The notes: generated from the letters alone by a model not told the origin. Shown: positions 12,448 through 21,320, counted from the first letter of the stretch. The stretch is DNA of 64,000 bases from Anastatus disparis (GCA_017163975.1 JAFFSR010000363.1:1268001-1332000); one strand, 5' to 3'. Translations and numbers: made by a program.

Positions 12448-12453
12448 GACTAT
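12448..12453 (+). repeat. Left target-site duplication of outer Polinton (GACTAT)
   Basis: GACTAT sits directly before the terminal AGTAGTATAGG. The same six bases directly follow the right terminus at 51,082-51,087. A perfect non-simple 6-bp match at the predicted cleavage distance supports a single insertion event of the whole 38.6-kb unit. Confidence 0.85.
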
Positions 12454-12573
12454 AGTAGTATAGGTACCACTATGAAGCGTCACAACGAACCCCCACTCCT
12501 GATCCTCCTCAAAGGTGAATGACCTCCGAGCGACATCAGGAGCGGGATAACCCACTATGACACCGTAATATAC

Positions 12574-12637
<64 letters not shown>

Positions 12638-12694
12638 ATGATATCATGTGCGGAAGGGTCGGAGGAGTTTGTTATGACACTTCATAGTGGTACC
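12454..12694. repeat. Left terminal inverted repeat (hairpin) of outer Polinton
   Basis: It starts AGTAGTATAGGTACCACTAT. The first ~45 bases are complementary to the last ~40 of this segment (ending CACTTCATAGTGGTACC), so the terminus itself can fold back. An (AT)n expansion at about 12,577-12,633 has widened the loop. The outer ~130 bp match, inverted, the right terminus at 50,953-51,081 with moderate divergence. Confidence 0.8.
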
Positions 12695-12706
12695 CAGATT
12701 TTAAAA

Positions 12707-12712
12707 CACACA
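12707..12712 (+). repeat. Left target-site duplication of inner Polinton (CACACA)
   Basis: CACACA immediately precedes the inner terminus AGTAGTTATAGG; the partner is at 31,152-31,157. The low complexity of the motif makes this weaker than the GACTAT pair. Confidence 0.6.
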
Positions 12713-12840
12713 AGTAGTTATAGGGGTACCATGGACCGTCAAAACAAACCCCCACTCCACCACCCCAAAGGTTACTGACCGGTGAGTCAATGACCTCTGA
12801 GAAGGTGAAGTAGGGGCTTGTTAGGCATGGTACCCGAACA
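12713..12840. repeat. Left terminal hairpin repeat of inner Polinton
   Basis: About 128 bp starting AGTAGTTATAGGGGTACC. It matches the reverse complement of 31,020-31,151 along its length, including the asymmetric centre (ACTGACC... TCAATGACCTCTGAG). It is also self-complementary: GGGGTACCATGGACC at the outer side pairs with the inner GCATGGTACCC. Directly inside lie two short direct repeats of GAGGGTCACT / AAGGGTCACTGACCCC (12,845-12,925). Confidence 0.8.
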
Positions 12841-13228
12841 ACTGGAGGGTCACTTATCCCCACCTAGAAATTTAGAGTGAGGATAAACTGAAGGGTCACT
12901 GACCCCTAAATTTAGAGTGGGGATGAAAAATATTTTAATCGATATTTAAAAATTTTAAATATTTTAATATGTAACATGATACTTTTTGATTATTAAAATT
13001 TATATTGAATCATAAAATATTAATTTAAAAGATTTCAATTTGCAACTAAATACTTTTAAATACTAAAATAATAAAAATTTATATTGAATCGTGAAATATA
13101 ATATAATATATATACATATAATTTGTAATATTACTGTGTGTATGAAGGTTGAGGAATTGGTAATGAACGAGGTAAATGAAATACCCACGTTTTATAGTTT
13201 AACAACATTTATTATTAATAATAAAACA
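12841..13228. other. Sub-terminal spacer of inner Polinton
   Basis: No gene. It has duplicated 'AGGGTCACT...TTTAGAGTGRGGAT' motifs at about 12,846-12,925, then AT-rich sequence with an ATATAATATATATAC run near 13,100. Confidence 0.4.
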
Positions 13229-14043
13229 TTACAACGTAGAATTCATACAATTAACTAGTGTGTACATATGATAAATAATAAATTCGTGTATAATTATAAA
13301 CAAATCTTCTTTTCCTAAAACAAGATTATTCTTTTTTAATAATTCGATGAGATCATTTACAAAATTATCATTAAAACTAGACATTGTGTTTTTTATATCG
13401 CTAGAAGTAAAGTATACATATTGAGGTTCCTGACTTTTTTCTAATACATTTTTCATATTTGCAACCATTTCTCGTAATATATAATCCACAAATTTTGCAA
13501 CAGTATTTAAATATCTAATTCTATAATCTATACATTTTGATAAATCTTTTAAACGTTCAAACGTGACACGTTTAAATACTAGTGACCGATTAAATCGACC
13601 ATATTTTTCGGCGGTCCACCACACTCCTCTCCTTCTGGTTGTGCGTTATTAGGTACCAATTCAAAAGCTCTCTCGTGAAAACTAATCATAAAACGGATAG
13701 TGTATCCTGGAATAGATAGCCGCTGATCCAGCATAGATTCCTCATTATAGCAAGTGAAAAAATCTTCAATTTTATCAAATTCCTCCTTCAACGCCTCCCA
13801 ACAGTCTAGTGACAGAGGTAGACCTTGAAAATTGGCTCCACAGAAGCGTACCACGGGTGCAAACTCCTTTTGCCTTCGCCGCCTATATTCTCCAGGCCTA
13901 CCTGGATAATTTTTCCAAAAGAGCTGTTCAGCCCGTAGACCATTGGCAGAACCTGCTGCCAATAATTTTTCTTGCTATTTCGTTTTATTAAATATGCCAA
14001 GTCATTACCAAATGTCTGCTCCAGGCTTCTCTTTTGACCAGCC
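13229..14043 (-). pseudogene. Terminal Polinton protein of unknown function, element 1 (frameshifted)
   Basis: It is read from ATG at 14,041-14,043 (MAGQKRSLEQTFGND) through three overlapping frames: to about 13,890, then 13,962-13,579, then 13,624-13,229. The same three-part protein occurs in element 2 at 49,897-50,610; shared features are YGLN(S/K)SF, a FQG motif and VTFE(R/Y)L followed by a helical C-terminal half. Two frame changes, near 13,893 and 13,600, break it. It is the last gene on the capsid side and has its own TATA promoter. Function unknown; it is conserved in Polintons in this position. Confidence 0.7.
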
Positions 14044-14125
14044 ATCTTGGTTAGGTTTTCTTGCTTGTTACTGCTGTCACCGTCGATCACACACAACTGT
14101 GGCTAGACCAAGTGGATACCACTTC

Positions 14126-14132
14126 TTTTATA
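14126..14132 (-). promoter_or_regulatory. TATA box of terminal gene, element 1
   Basis: On the minus strand TATAAAAG lies upstream of the ATG at 14,043, with an arthropod-like initiator (CCACAGTTG) about 32-34 bases downstream. This supports separate transcription of the terminal gene. The homologous gene of element 2 has a similar TATA/initiator pair. Confidence 0.6.
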
Positions 14133-14200
14133 CTGTAAAAATTGGTGGGGATGTCGTAAAAAGGTGGCGTGCAACCAATCAGAGACAGTCAAGTATCAAA

Positions 14201-14644
14201 TTATGCATAGCAAGTTTTTTCTATGAAATTCTTTACTATAGCATCATTTTTTTGCAAATTCTGCGAGAAATTTTCCAAGAATTTCTTGAAATCCAATCCG
14301 GTAGACATATAATACAGAAACATGATACAATAATGACCACAAACATTGGAATATTCGTTTTGTAAGCGTTTATTATTCCATCTAAATTTTTTACAATTTT
14401 GCTGAATACGTCGTAAATGTTGTTGAATTTGTGGTGGCTTACCAAGACTATCAAAGTACACACCTGTGCCATACTTATCAACGTATATGGCAACCCAGTG
14501 CGCACCACGCTGGTTATAATTTTGCGTATTAAGCACAAGCGCACAAGGTTTCACCCACATCAGAGGAATTCGATCCGCTGGATAAACGCCTACTGCGTGA
14601 AACTTGATCCTCATCAGATATCGCACAATCTCTTTTGAATTCAT
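14201..14644 (-). CDS. Adenain-type cysteine protease, element 1
   Basis: A C48/adenovirus-type maturation protease of about 147 aa, starting at MNSKE (14,644). A longer frame to 14,674 is possible, but the homologue in element 2 starts at the same Met. Motifs in order are VGVYPADRIP near the N terminus, then HW (catalytic His) in AHWVAIYVD, FDSLG (catalytic Asp region), and Q/C in NVCGHYC near residue 112. Polinton proteases are thought to process capsid proteins after assembly. All catalytic residues are present and the frame is open. The upstream RNase H-like ORF overlaps its start by 116 nt in another frame. Confidence 0.85.
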   Translation of the reverse strand: MNSKEIVRYLMRIKFHAVGVYPADRIPLMWVKPCALVLNTQNYNQRGAHWVAIYVDKYGTGVYFDSLGKPPQIQQHLRRIQQNCKKFRWNNKRLQNEYSNVCGHYCIMFLYYMSTGLDFKKFLENFSQNLQKNDAIVKNFIEKTCYA

Positions 14645-15173
14645 TGCGGAGAATTTCGAAAAATTCTTCCACAATCAGCGATTTCACGCTGGAGTTAAGT
14701 TTCAGTAGCCACTGTTTCAGATTAGCAGCGTTATTTAGAGCACACACGTAATTTGAATACGATGATTTTATGTAATGATGCATACACTGTACACTGCTGA
14801 ATTTCAAATTTCTAAAAGCTGGACAATCTTGTTTTTCTAAATTTTCAATCTTACAGGTGGTGAGCTTGGAAAGTAGTTCAAGCTTTTCTTGACCTCGCAC
14901 GAAAATTACACGACAATGCTTGCAAATATTTTCCAAATTTTTGTATAATATTTTTATCGATATATCACCTTCGTACCACTCCAGACCATGATGATTCAGT
15001 GTCACCCAATTGTTCTGTCTCGAAGCATTTTTAGGTAAGCGTCTTAAATTACAAGGAGGCGCCACAATCCAATGAGCGATAAAGTTTTTATGAATAGCAA
15101 GTACAGCCACCTCCTTTGGAATCAAACGGTTTTTGTTGTCCTTTAAAAACTGCACATCAATCACCACGTCCAT
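14529..15173 (-). CDS. Polinton-conserved RNase H-like protein of unknown role, element 1
   Basis: The likely start is MDVVIDVQFL (ATG 15,171-15,173); the frame is open further upstream to 15,230. The N-terminal pattern (D-x-x-x-D-x-Q, then KD, then PKEVAVLAI, then HWIVAPP) recalls an RNase H/exonuclease-type beta-alpha fold. Next come an HHGLEWYEGD block and a C-terminal Cys/His part with CALNN. The same protein is in element 2 at 48,335-48,900. I infer only a possible nuclease fold; function is not known to me. The C-terminal ~40 codons overlap the protease and may reflect a frameshift: residues after about position 190 are Ser-rich and lack a match in element 2. Confidence 0.6.
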   Translation of the reverse strand: MDVVIDVQFLKDNKNRLIPKEVAVLAIHKNFIAHWIVAPPCNLRRLPKNASRQNNWVTLNHHGLEWYEGDISIKILYKNLENICKHCRVIFVRGQEKLELLSKLTTCKIENLEKQDCPAFRNLKFSSVQCMHHYIKSSYSNYVCALNNAANLKQWLLKLNSSVKSLIVEEFFEILRNEFKRDCAISDEDQVSRSRRLSSGSNSSDVGETLCACA

Positions 15174-15265
15174 ACTGTTTGCAATTAAAGTTGCTCGCCG
15201 ACTGAGATGATAAAGATGGCTTTGCTCCACTTAAATAGCGAGAACTATATCCCCACCACTACTAC

Positions 15266-16567
15266 TTAACCGCTATAATCCACGACAACCTGTCTCGACA
15301 AGTCAATTTCGAGCAAATTGTCGTATTCAGCATAAATTATACAATTTACAGTGCCCTCTAGCGGGTCGTTGAATCTAACATCAATTCGTACATTACCATT
15401 TTTTATCAAATTCCAATGACTACCATCACTCGCCGATAAATCAGGTGTCAAATCAAAAGCGAATAGGCAGTAACCGTTTGGATAGTCTTTACGGGTAATC
15501 GAGTTGCCTGAATTTATAAAGTGAATACCAGTGCCGGAAAAAAGTGTATGATAAACATCAACGTACATTTTGCTATTTTTGAAATCTGGCTGTAAGGGTT
15601 TCGATGGCACTTGCATTCCATCAACGTACAGACATAAAAAATTTATATTAAAATTCTTGAAATTAAACGGGTTAAGACTTTTATCTCTGTTGTAAGCTTT
15701 ATTCTCAACAAAACCGAGTATAATTCTTTTTGGTAGTTGACCTAATATGACATTGTCGATTGTTTCCCCATGCACACCATTATGTAGTGTAACAGCCTTA
15801 ACTTCTACACGTGTCAGTAGGTATTTTGCAGTAGTCTGCGACAATAGTTTTTCGTGTGCTAGCACGAGTGAAGGATTTAATCTTACTCGACGCACAAAAA
15901 GCGTAGCCTCTGTAATATTTACTGTGAAAGCACCAGCGGGATCCATGAGACAGAAACCATCACGAGAACGCACGAGCCTTACTCTAACTTCAACACCACC
16001 CAGTAATAATTTGTCTTGATTAAAAACATCACAATGTAAATGGCCGAGTAAATCAATCTTTCTGTTAACCATAAGCGCTTTACGCTGGCTGAGACCTGTA
16101 TTACCACCTGTGATATCGTCCATTTTTCCTGCTGTATCATCGTACCACAATCCACTAGTTAAATGAGACTTTTTAGCTGTTGGGCCATAATTTAGTAATG
16201 TTTCAATGTAAGCTCTGTATGCATAAGCATTGTTTGGTGGTGAAACAGGTTTCTGATTGAATAGCACGTCGACTTGATTGAACAACGAATGCAAAAGATT
16301 ATTTATTGGTCCAACGTTCGGATCTTTAGGTGGCTCAGCACTAGTGCATGTTACACTGACACTCACACTTAACATTGTGTGAGCCAAGTCTAGATACTCA
16401 GTGTTGCCAGGGATGGTAAATTCAATTGGTGATTGGTCGTTAAGTGAAGATATCGGTTTGTATTGAACCCAGTAAGAGCCTTCAATTGCAGTCTGTGTCG
16501 AAGGTAATTCAAAAAGTGATAATTCCGACTTGATTGACTGACAAGATTCTGTATGCAACAGCGCCAT
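15266..16567 (-). CDS. Major capsid protein (double jelly-roll), element 1
   Basis: An intact 433-aa frame starting MALLHTESCQ and ending VVVDYSG. It has the look of the Polinton double-jelly-roll major capsid: an N-terminal SxWVQYKPIS-type block (here YWVQYKPISS), PIEFTIPG, LDLAHTML, an NNLLHSLFNQVDVLFNQK helix/strand, AYRAYIETLLNYG, and C-terminal YPNGYCLFAFDLTPD and CIIYAEYDN. In virion-forming relatives this protein builds pseudo-hexameric capsomers. Length is normal. The start codon follows the Gly-rich protein stop by 9 nt, suggesting a shared transcript. No inactivating change was seen. Confidence 0.9.
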   Translation of the reverse strand: MALLHTESCQSIKSELSLFELPSTQTAIEGSYWVQYKPISSLNDQSPIEFTIPGNTEYLDLAHTMLSVSVSVTCTSAEPPKDPNVGPINNLLHSLFNQVDVLFNQKPVSPPNNAYAYRAYIETLLNYGPTAKKSHLTSGLWYDDTAGKMDDITGGNTGLSQRKALMVNRKIDLLGHLHCDVFNQDKLLLGGVEVRVRLVRSRDGFCLMDPAGAFTVNITEATLFVRRVRLNPSLVLAHEKLLSQTTAKYLLTRVEVKAVTLHNGVHGETIDNVILGQLPKRIILGFVENKAYNRDKSLNPFNFKNFNINFLCLYVDGMQVPSKPLQPDFKNSKMYVDVYHTLFSGTGIHFINSGNSITRKDYPNGYCLFAFDLTPDLSASDGSHWNLIKNGNVRIDVRFNDPLEGTVNCIIYAEYDNLLEIDLSRQVVVDYSG

Positions 16568-16576
16568 CTTGAAATT

Positions 16577-17098
16577 TTAATTTTCAAAAATATCTCTAGC
16601 TACACGTGCTTTCTTATTCTGCTTCTTCTTCTTTTTCGCAACTTTATCACTTTTCGAGCGTTTAGCCGCTGAGGTGTTTGTAGTGCCAGGTGCACTCGAC
16701 GACTGAGTTGATGATGTCTCGTTCTTCTTTTTATATTCTGATTCTTCCCCCTCTTTCGCACTTGACTCACCTAAGAGCAATTTGTCCAGAACAACGTCAG
16801 CTTTTCTTTTGAGATTTTTACCACTCTCGCGAATGCGCTGTTTGGTCGCCTCTTTGACTGGTCTGCCACCTAGAGTGACATCATCTAAGATATTTTTACC
16901 CGCTCGGATAGCCTCCTTACCGACCACTATTGCACCTTGTTTGATCTTCGGTATAGCTGCTCGGAAGAGGCCTTTCAAAAACCTACCTACTCCTGCACCC
17001 GACTGGTGATAACCAAAACAAGGTTTACCAACTGTAACACACTTACCCCCACCACCACCAATCATTTGGTTATTGAAAAAATCTTCAAACACAGGCAT
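16577..17098 (-). CDS. Gly-rich basic Polinton protein (PX-type, pVI-like features), element 1
   Basis: A 173-aa intact frame. The N terminus has NNQMIGGGGG, matching the adenain cleavage consensus [MIL]-x-G-G/x. It is followed by an amphipathic block (GVGRFLKGLFRAAIPKIKQG), a conserved KEAIRAGKNILDDV segment and RIRESGKNLKRKA. The C-terminal third is Ser/Thr/Glu then strongly basic (KKKKKQNKKARVARDIFE). The homologue at 46,360 shares all blocks. A capsid-internal, membrane-active or DNA-binding role analogous to adenovirus cement proteins is inference. It lies between the minor and major capsid genes. Confidence 0.75.
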   Translation of the reverse strand: MPVFEDFFNNQMIGGGGGKCVTVGKPCFGYHQSGAGVGRFLKGLFRAAIPKIKQGAIVVGKEAIRAGKNILDDVTLGGRPVKEATKQRIRESGKNLKRKADVVLDKLLLGESSAKEGEESEYKKKNETSSTQSSSAPGTTNTSAAKRSKSDKVAKKKKKQNKKARVARDIFEN

Positions 17099-17111
17099 TT
17101 TATCGGATGCG

Positions 17112-17930
17112 CTAAAAGTGAAGCATTACAGTCAGCGTACCGTAGTCGAATGGAATAGGAAATCCGTGTTCGTCTCTTATATCTATTTCTATCGACTGAA
17201 ACGCTGAAGACAGCAGTGGTAGGTACATGGGTGGTGAAAAGTTTTTAATTTCAACACCTCCGTAAACGTAGTCACGCAAATGAAGCAAGACTATACGTAG
17301 TAAGCTCGTGCGCATGTCACCTGTTACATAAGGCTGGCAAATGTTGCTGTAAACCATGAGCACGGTTGGTAACCCGTTCACAAGATTTGCTGGTCGATTA
17401 CCGGCAATGTAGTGCTCTTTATTACCTTAGCAAGAGAAAATTGGTACATTTTCCAAACCTAAAATTCTAAGTAATTTTTCCGATAGGGTAAACGTGTGCA
17501 TATAAGTTGTACAATCTTCACCACATCGACATATAATCTGTACATAGCCACCAGCGCGGATTTAAAAATATAAATGATTTTTCACATTCTCGAGACTATT
17601 TATTTCTTCTAAGAGACTTTCAATGTTGCGGTAAACACCAGGTTTAACGCGGGCAAACACCTCGGCCTTCTGTTAAGTCTCCTCCTCTGTTTCTCGCAAA
17701 ACATTCGCCACGTCACGTTTGGATGTCTTAACAGAAATCACCCCCTCACGCTCTACCACTGATATATGCTGAAATGTGAGTGGTATTTGAATTTCCGTGA
17801 GTCCTACACACCAGTCGCCATGAGGATAAAAATTTTGTGATAATTGTGTTGTAAAATGTGTCGCCACATTATGTGGAAAGACAAACTTGCTGCTGTTGCT
17901 CGGTAAAACCATGTAAAATTCATCGTTCAT
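17112..17930 (-). pseudogene. Minor capsid (penton-like) protein, element 1, three in-frame stops
   Basis: One continuous frame starts MNDEFYMVLPSNSS at 17,930 (ATGA overlap with the integrase stop) and ends near 17,112 with FPIPFDYGTLTVMLHF. It is interrupted by TAA at 17,673-17,675, 17,562-17,564 and 17,427-17,429, with no frameshift. Shared blocks with element 2 are LPSNSS, the (D/Y)W(C/S)V(G/A)L..IQIP strand, RAGGYVQI, GLPT.LMVYS and GGV.IKNFSP. This is the Polinton single-jelly-roll minor capsid. At least one stop replaces a Gln codon of the homologue. The frame is otherwise well kept, so inactivation looks recent. Confidence 0.8.
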
Positions 17931-19036
17931 TGTAAATTTTTTAAATCTTTAGCTTCTATCCAAGAATTGAATTTTTCTGGGTACCCCCTCCAACTGACCA
18001 AATATTGTTTTTTCGACCCCCTACCTTTGCTCTTCAAAACCTCATCAACCTCAAACGCTTCGCTATCTAAATCTTTGCGCACTCTGCTCAACTGTTCTTC
18101 GTAAAAATATCCGTCAATTTTTTCTCCATCAAGATCAGTCAAAATATAGACGGGTGGTTGTTGTCTTGTGTCGACTCTTATAATTTTAAACAGCTCCAGA
18201 GTCCAGCCACCCTCGTATGCTTTCCTGAAGGCTGTCTTGGCACGACTGACACGAACCAGATTGCCAACGCTGTATTTAGCTACTCGAAACGGCTGTTTTT
18301 CGCTGTAACGCAACGTCAAATTTTGACGTACCACGTGAGCATTATATAAGTTGACTTTGGAAGGGGGCATTTTTATGGCACTGTGCCACGACTCGTTGTA
18401 ACACGTCACAATTTTTTGCAAAACGTCTATATAACGTCTTGTGCGCGAGTGAGTAAAGTATCGCCAGATACGACCTTTGAGAGTTCGAATAAAACGTTCG
18501 GCAATGGCTGCCTTTATATCAGGGTCTCTGACGACTCGATAGGTAATATGTTTCTTTTTTAACACCTCTTGCACCTCTCGACCGATGAACTCTTTACCTT
18601 TATCAGTCTGTAGATAAATAGGATGTCTATCATTACATCGTGATAAAATTTTATCCAATGCTACAGCGACGCTTCGACTGGTTTTGTCGAGAAGAGGCTC
18701 TACCCAGGCAAACTTTGAAAGTGCATCAATGACAATCAGAAAATAGCTGTATCCATCATTGTAGGTTTTAAGTGATCTAAAATCTGCCAAGTCAGCTTCC
18801 CACACTTCAAAGGGGCTAAAAACGTTGTAATGTCGACGAGGAAAACGATGTCTCACAAGTTTGTGTAAGGTATGTGCATCCTGACTTCCCAACCATTTGG
18901 CAATGGTATTGTTATGAAATTTTTTGGGTTTCGCGTGTTTCAGTAGATGAGCACCAGCGTACGCTGATGGCGCAGAAAGATTATAGTAATAATGCTCAAG
19001 ATCGTCCGGCTTTTTCGCCTCCTTCTTCTTTTTCAT
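17927..19036 (-). CDS. Polinton retroviral-type integrase with chromodomain, element 1
   Basis: An intact 369-aa frame. A conserved Polinton N-terminal YYN..AP.AYAG motif comes first. The RVE/DDE core follows, with catalytic Asp in WEADLADF, Asp in LQTDKGKEF and Glu in AAIAERFIRTLKG. Then comes an SH3-like region (RVSRAKTAF...EGGWTLELFKI). The C-terminal chromodomain has FEVDEVLKSK..., YLVSWRGYP and FNSWIEA, with aromatic residues intact. The enzyme inserts the linear element and makes the 6-bp target duplication; the chromodomain probably directs it to modified histones. It overlaps the PLA2 ORF upstream by 41 nt and the minor capsid start by 4 nt. Confidence 0.92.
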   Translation of the reverse strand: MKKKKEAKKPDDLEHYYYNLSAPSAYAGAHLLKHAKPKKFHNNTIAKWLGSQDAHTLHKLVRHRFPRRHYNVFSPFEVWEADLADFRSLKTYNDGYSYFLIVIDALSKFAWVEPLLDKTSRSVAVALDKILSRCNDRHPIYLQTDKGKEFIGREVQEVLKKKHITYRVVRDPDIKAAIAERFIRTLKGRIWRYFTHSRTRRYIDVLQKIVTCYNESWHSAIKMPPSKVNLYNAHVVRQNLTLRYSEKQPFRVAKYSVGNLVRVSRAKTAFRKAYEGGWTLELFKIIRVDTRQQPPVYILTDLDGEKIDGYFYEEQLSRVRKDLDSEAFEVDEVLKSKGRGSKKQYLVSWRGYPEKFNSWIEAKDLKNLQ

Positions 19037-19505
19037 TGCTCCTCCTCCTCCCCCTCTTACAAACTAGCTTTTTCTCTCTCTTTTGCTGTCTTTTAAATGT
19101 ATTTTTAATGCGTTTCAAAAATTTATCAAACGCAATTTTGCTGACCATGCACAAAACAGTAATACTAGCTGCAGTCTTTTCATTACCATCCGCAGTCTCC
19201 GAGAGCATGCGTGAAAATGCTCGTTCAGCCAGCAGTCTGTCGGCTTTTATATGATTCGTTATTTTTTTATTTGAATATGAAATATCGTGCTCTAGACAGG
19301 CATTGTCAAGAGAATTTTTTCCTCTCTGACCACGTCTGAGACGCTCTTCGAGATGCGTGCCAGGGCCGAGAAACTGGTAGCCTGATAGATGCATTTCAAA
19401 GGGTACAACCGAAATCAATCGGTCTATAATAGTACCAGTTTTCTCCCCCTCCTCCTCCTCCTTCCCCTCCATCACTTCCTTCCATGCTTTCACATACGGT
19501 CCCAT
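18996..19505 (-). CDS. Parvovirus-type phospholipase A2 protein, element 1
   Basis: A 169-aa intact frame. Residues ~45-80 hold a PLA2 core: calcium-loop FLGPGTHLEERL followed by NSLDNACLEHDISYS, whose HD is the catalytic dyad. The nearest known type is the compact PLA2 of parvovirus capsid proteins, which breaches endosomal membranes during entry. Here it is a free-standing protein with an acidic N terminus and a long Lys/Arg-rich tail (KRQQKREKKL...). It overlaps both neighbours (16 nt upstream, 41 nt downstream), so is probably expressed from one late transcript. Element 2 has a shorter homologue. Confidence 0.85.
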   Translation of the reverse strand: MGPYVKAWKEVMEGKEEEEGEKTGTIIDRLISVVPFEMHLSGYQFLGPGTHLEERLRRGQRGKNSLDNACLEHDISYSNKKITNHIKADRLLAERAFSRMLSETADGNEKTAASITVLCMVSKIAFDKFLKRIKNTFKRQQKREKKLVCKRGRRRSNEKEEGGEKAGRS

Positions 19506-20320
19506 TTTAGCTGTTCGAGGCGACTCTTTTTTACAGGGGTTAATGGTGTAGCTGCCAACTCGCTACCAACTTTTTTACGCTTTTTAGCACTCTCGACTTC
19601 TTTCTCTTTTACGCTCGTTAGACCAGTAGCTGTTGAAGAATAATAACCTTCGTTTTCTGACGACGATGACAGCGGTGAATCAGGGCTATGAGATGCAATC
19701 TTACGCCACAGTTGATCGTTACCAATGAATTTTCGAGGTATGCTAACTTGTCGCAAGACGCGTGCAAACTGTTTGTACCCGCGCGGTGGTGGTCTTTTTC
19801 TACTTCTCATAGCTTCGTTCATTAAACCGACAATATTAGCACCCTCGACAACAGTGCCATCTAGCTTGATTATACCACGACTATCCCATTCAATATTACC
19901 AGCTTGCCGTAAATATCTAATGAGATGTCTAGCATTACTTTGAAATTTCTGCGATACCGACTGGACAAGCTGTTCGTCGTCGATTTCGTCATTATTGTCT
20001 GTACCCATCGTCGTTTTCGTTTCTAATAATGTTGTCTCGTTCGGACGTATTATACTCCTATTTTCATCCTTCTCCTCCCCTCTTAGATGCAAGTAACGCT
20101 GCAAGATTTGTTGATATTGCAGAGATTTTTGACGCTCATCACCCGTAGAATGTAAAATTTTACTCATTTCTTTATCAAGGCGTGTCGTGGCTGTACCAGG
20201 TGTCTGAACACTGGATGGTGGTGTTGTATGATTGGTAGTTGGTACGTCGTGCTGCTGCTGCAGCCGCTGTTGCTCCAAGCACTCTTGCGGTACTAAAATC
20301 ATTTTTCTTGCGTACTCCAT
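19490..20320 (-). CDS. Polinton-conserved protein with QTPGT...LDKEMS block, element 1
   Basis: A 276-aa intact frame from MEYARKMILVPQE. Gln-rich near the N terminus, then VQTPGTATTRLDKEMSKILH, QYQQILQRYLHLR, an acidic middle, a C-terminal block with NARHLIRYLRQAGNIEWD, and a Ser-rich then Lys/Arg-rich tail. The same protein is fused to the upstream one in element 2. It is typical of insect Polintons between ATPase and integrase. No enzymatic motif is seen; a structural or packaging role is a guess from context. Its start overlaps the preceding ORF by 22 nt in another frame. Confidence 0.7.
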   Translation of the reverse strand: MEYARKMILVPQECLEQQRLQQQHDVPTTNHTTPPSSVQTPGTATTRLDKEMSKILHSTGDERQKSLQYQQILQRYLHLRGEEKDENRSIIRPNETTLLETKTTMGTDNNDEIDDEQLVQSVSQKFQSNARHLIRYLRQAGNIEWDSRGIIKLDGTVVEGANIVGLMNEAMRSRKRPPPRGYKQFARVLRQVSIPRKFIGNDQLWRKIASHSPDSPLSSSSENEGYYSSTATGLTSVKEKEVESAKKRKKVGSELAATPLTPVKKSRLEQLKWDRM

Positions 20321-20643
20321 GCCGATAAAACAGGTTGTACAATGAGCCGTATTAAATATGCTGATTTTACCACCAATTTCCTTTTTACCTCCAAAATACC
20401 CGGTTTAGCGAGTTTTCGCAACAGTGGTGCGACTTTTCGCAATTGTTTCTTATAATATTTGCTGAGTGGAATATTTCCACGTAAAATGTTTAAAGCACAC
20501 TCGCAAATGTACCTTATAAGTTTGGAATTTGCTTCGCGTAATATGGCCTTGAGTTGAGAAAGTTCGATTTTACACAAAACATGTAGCTGAGTCCAGTACT
20601 TTTCTGGAATTGGTCTGCTACGACTACGTCTCACCGGCTCCAT
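20299..20643 (-). CDS. Small basic Polinton protein with CECALN motif, element 1
   Basis: A 114-aa frame starting at the TAATG that ends the ATPase. It is highly basic, with a conserved LIRYICECALNILRGNIPLS block, then LRKVAPLLRKLA and a hydrophobic C-terminal segment. The homologue in element 2 (from 39,279) has the same block and a clearer C-terminal hydrophobic stretch (ILLAPLIGTVLSSLI), so this may be a membrane-associated or core protein. Common in insect Polintons; function unknown. Confidence 0.7.
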   Translation of the reverse strand: MEPVRRSRSRPIPEKYWTQLHVLCKIELSQLKAILREANSKLIRYICECALNILRGNIPLSKYYKKQLRKVAPLLRKLAKPGILEVKRKLVVKSAYLIRLIVQPVLSAWSTQEK

Positions 20644-21320
20644 TACAATCGCACGACTGGTACATTATTCGAGCGAGCACCAGCTTTTATGGGTTTGCAA
20701 CGAGGCACATAAACGTACTGATGTTTGTCGAACGGGAATATACAAGTACGAAATCTCACGTTTTCAGGCGTACCCTGTTTCAGATCTATGAACAAATAGC
20801 CGTGTGGTTGTACTGTGGCATCGAGATATGCCTCTTGCAAAAATCGAGGCTCCTCGGGAAGGACTTGGCGCGCCAGATGATTTATTTGCGCTCGATCGCG
20901 CAGATTTTTAAATACCACGATGTAGTTAGAGTTTAAAGAAATTTCTCGCTGACCTTGATGAAAGAGATTTTGCGAGATAAAGATGACGCTCAAGTTATTG
21001 TGATGACTGCCTTTGGTAAAGAGATTTACTACAGCTTTGTTGGACGATTCTCTCATCAGATCGTCGAGAATCAAGAGTTTTGCTCGTGGATCATTGGCAT
21101 AGTCTTCGCTCTTTGGTAAACCCTCGTGAAATTCGATACCCTCGGCCAACTCCTTGTAAATTGGCTGCCACTCGGTATAGTACAAGAGTATACGCTCGAA
21201 TTTTGTATCACTCATGCGATCAATGTGATGCAAAAAATTCTTCATGAATACTGTTTTACCACACGAGCTGGGTCCACAAATCATCAAAGTCCACGGATGC
21301 ACCCACCTGCAAACATCCAT
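20643..21320 (-). CDS. Genome-packaging ATPase (FtsK/HerA, A32-like), element 1
   Basis: An intact 225-aa frame from MDVCRWVHPW. Walker A is CGPSSCGKT at residues ~16-24, Walker B is KLLILDDLM near residue 88, and a sensor-type SVIFISQN follows. These are diagnostic of the Polinton/NCLDV packaging ATPase, which would pump DNA into capsids. Its start faces the divergent PPP1R15-like gene across a 466-bp intergenic region. The stop overlaps the next ATG (TAATG). No disabling change. Confidence 0.92.
   Translation of the reverse strand: MDVCRWVHPWTLMICGPSSCGKTVFMKNFLHHIDRMSDTKFERILLYYTEWQPIYKELAEGIEFHEGLPKSEDYANDPRAKLLILDDLMRESSNKAVVNLFTKGSHHNNLSVIFISQNLFHQGQREISLNSNYIVVFKNLRDRAQINHLARQVLPEEPRFLQEAYLDATVQPHGYLFIDLKQGTPENVRFRTCIFPFDKHQYVYVPRCKPIKAGARSNNVPVVRL

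Noticed and set aside
12454..12840. Palindromic GGTACC units as independent MITEs
   Set aside because: Considered first, but the copies lie exactly at the ends of both Polintons with 6-bp duplications and element-specific sequence, so they fit terminal repeats better.
13809..14365. Plus-strand frames over the terminal gene and protease of element 1
   Set aside because: Shadows of minus-strand coding sequence with homologues in element 2.
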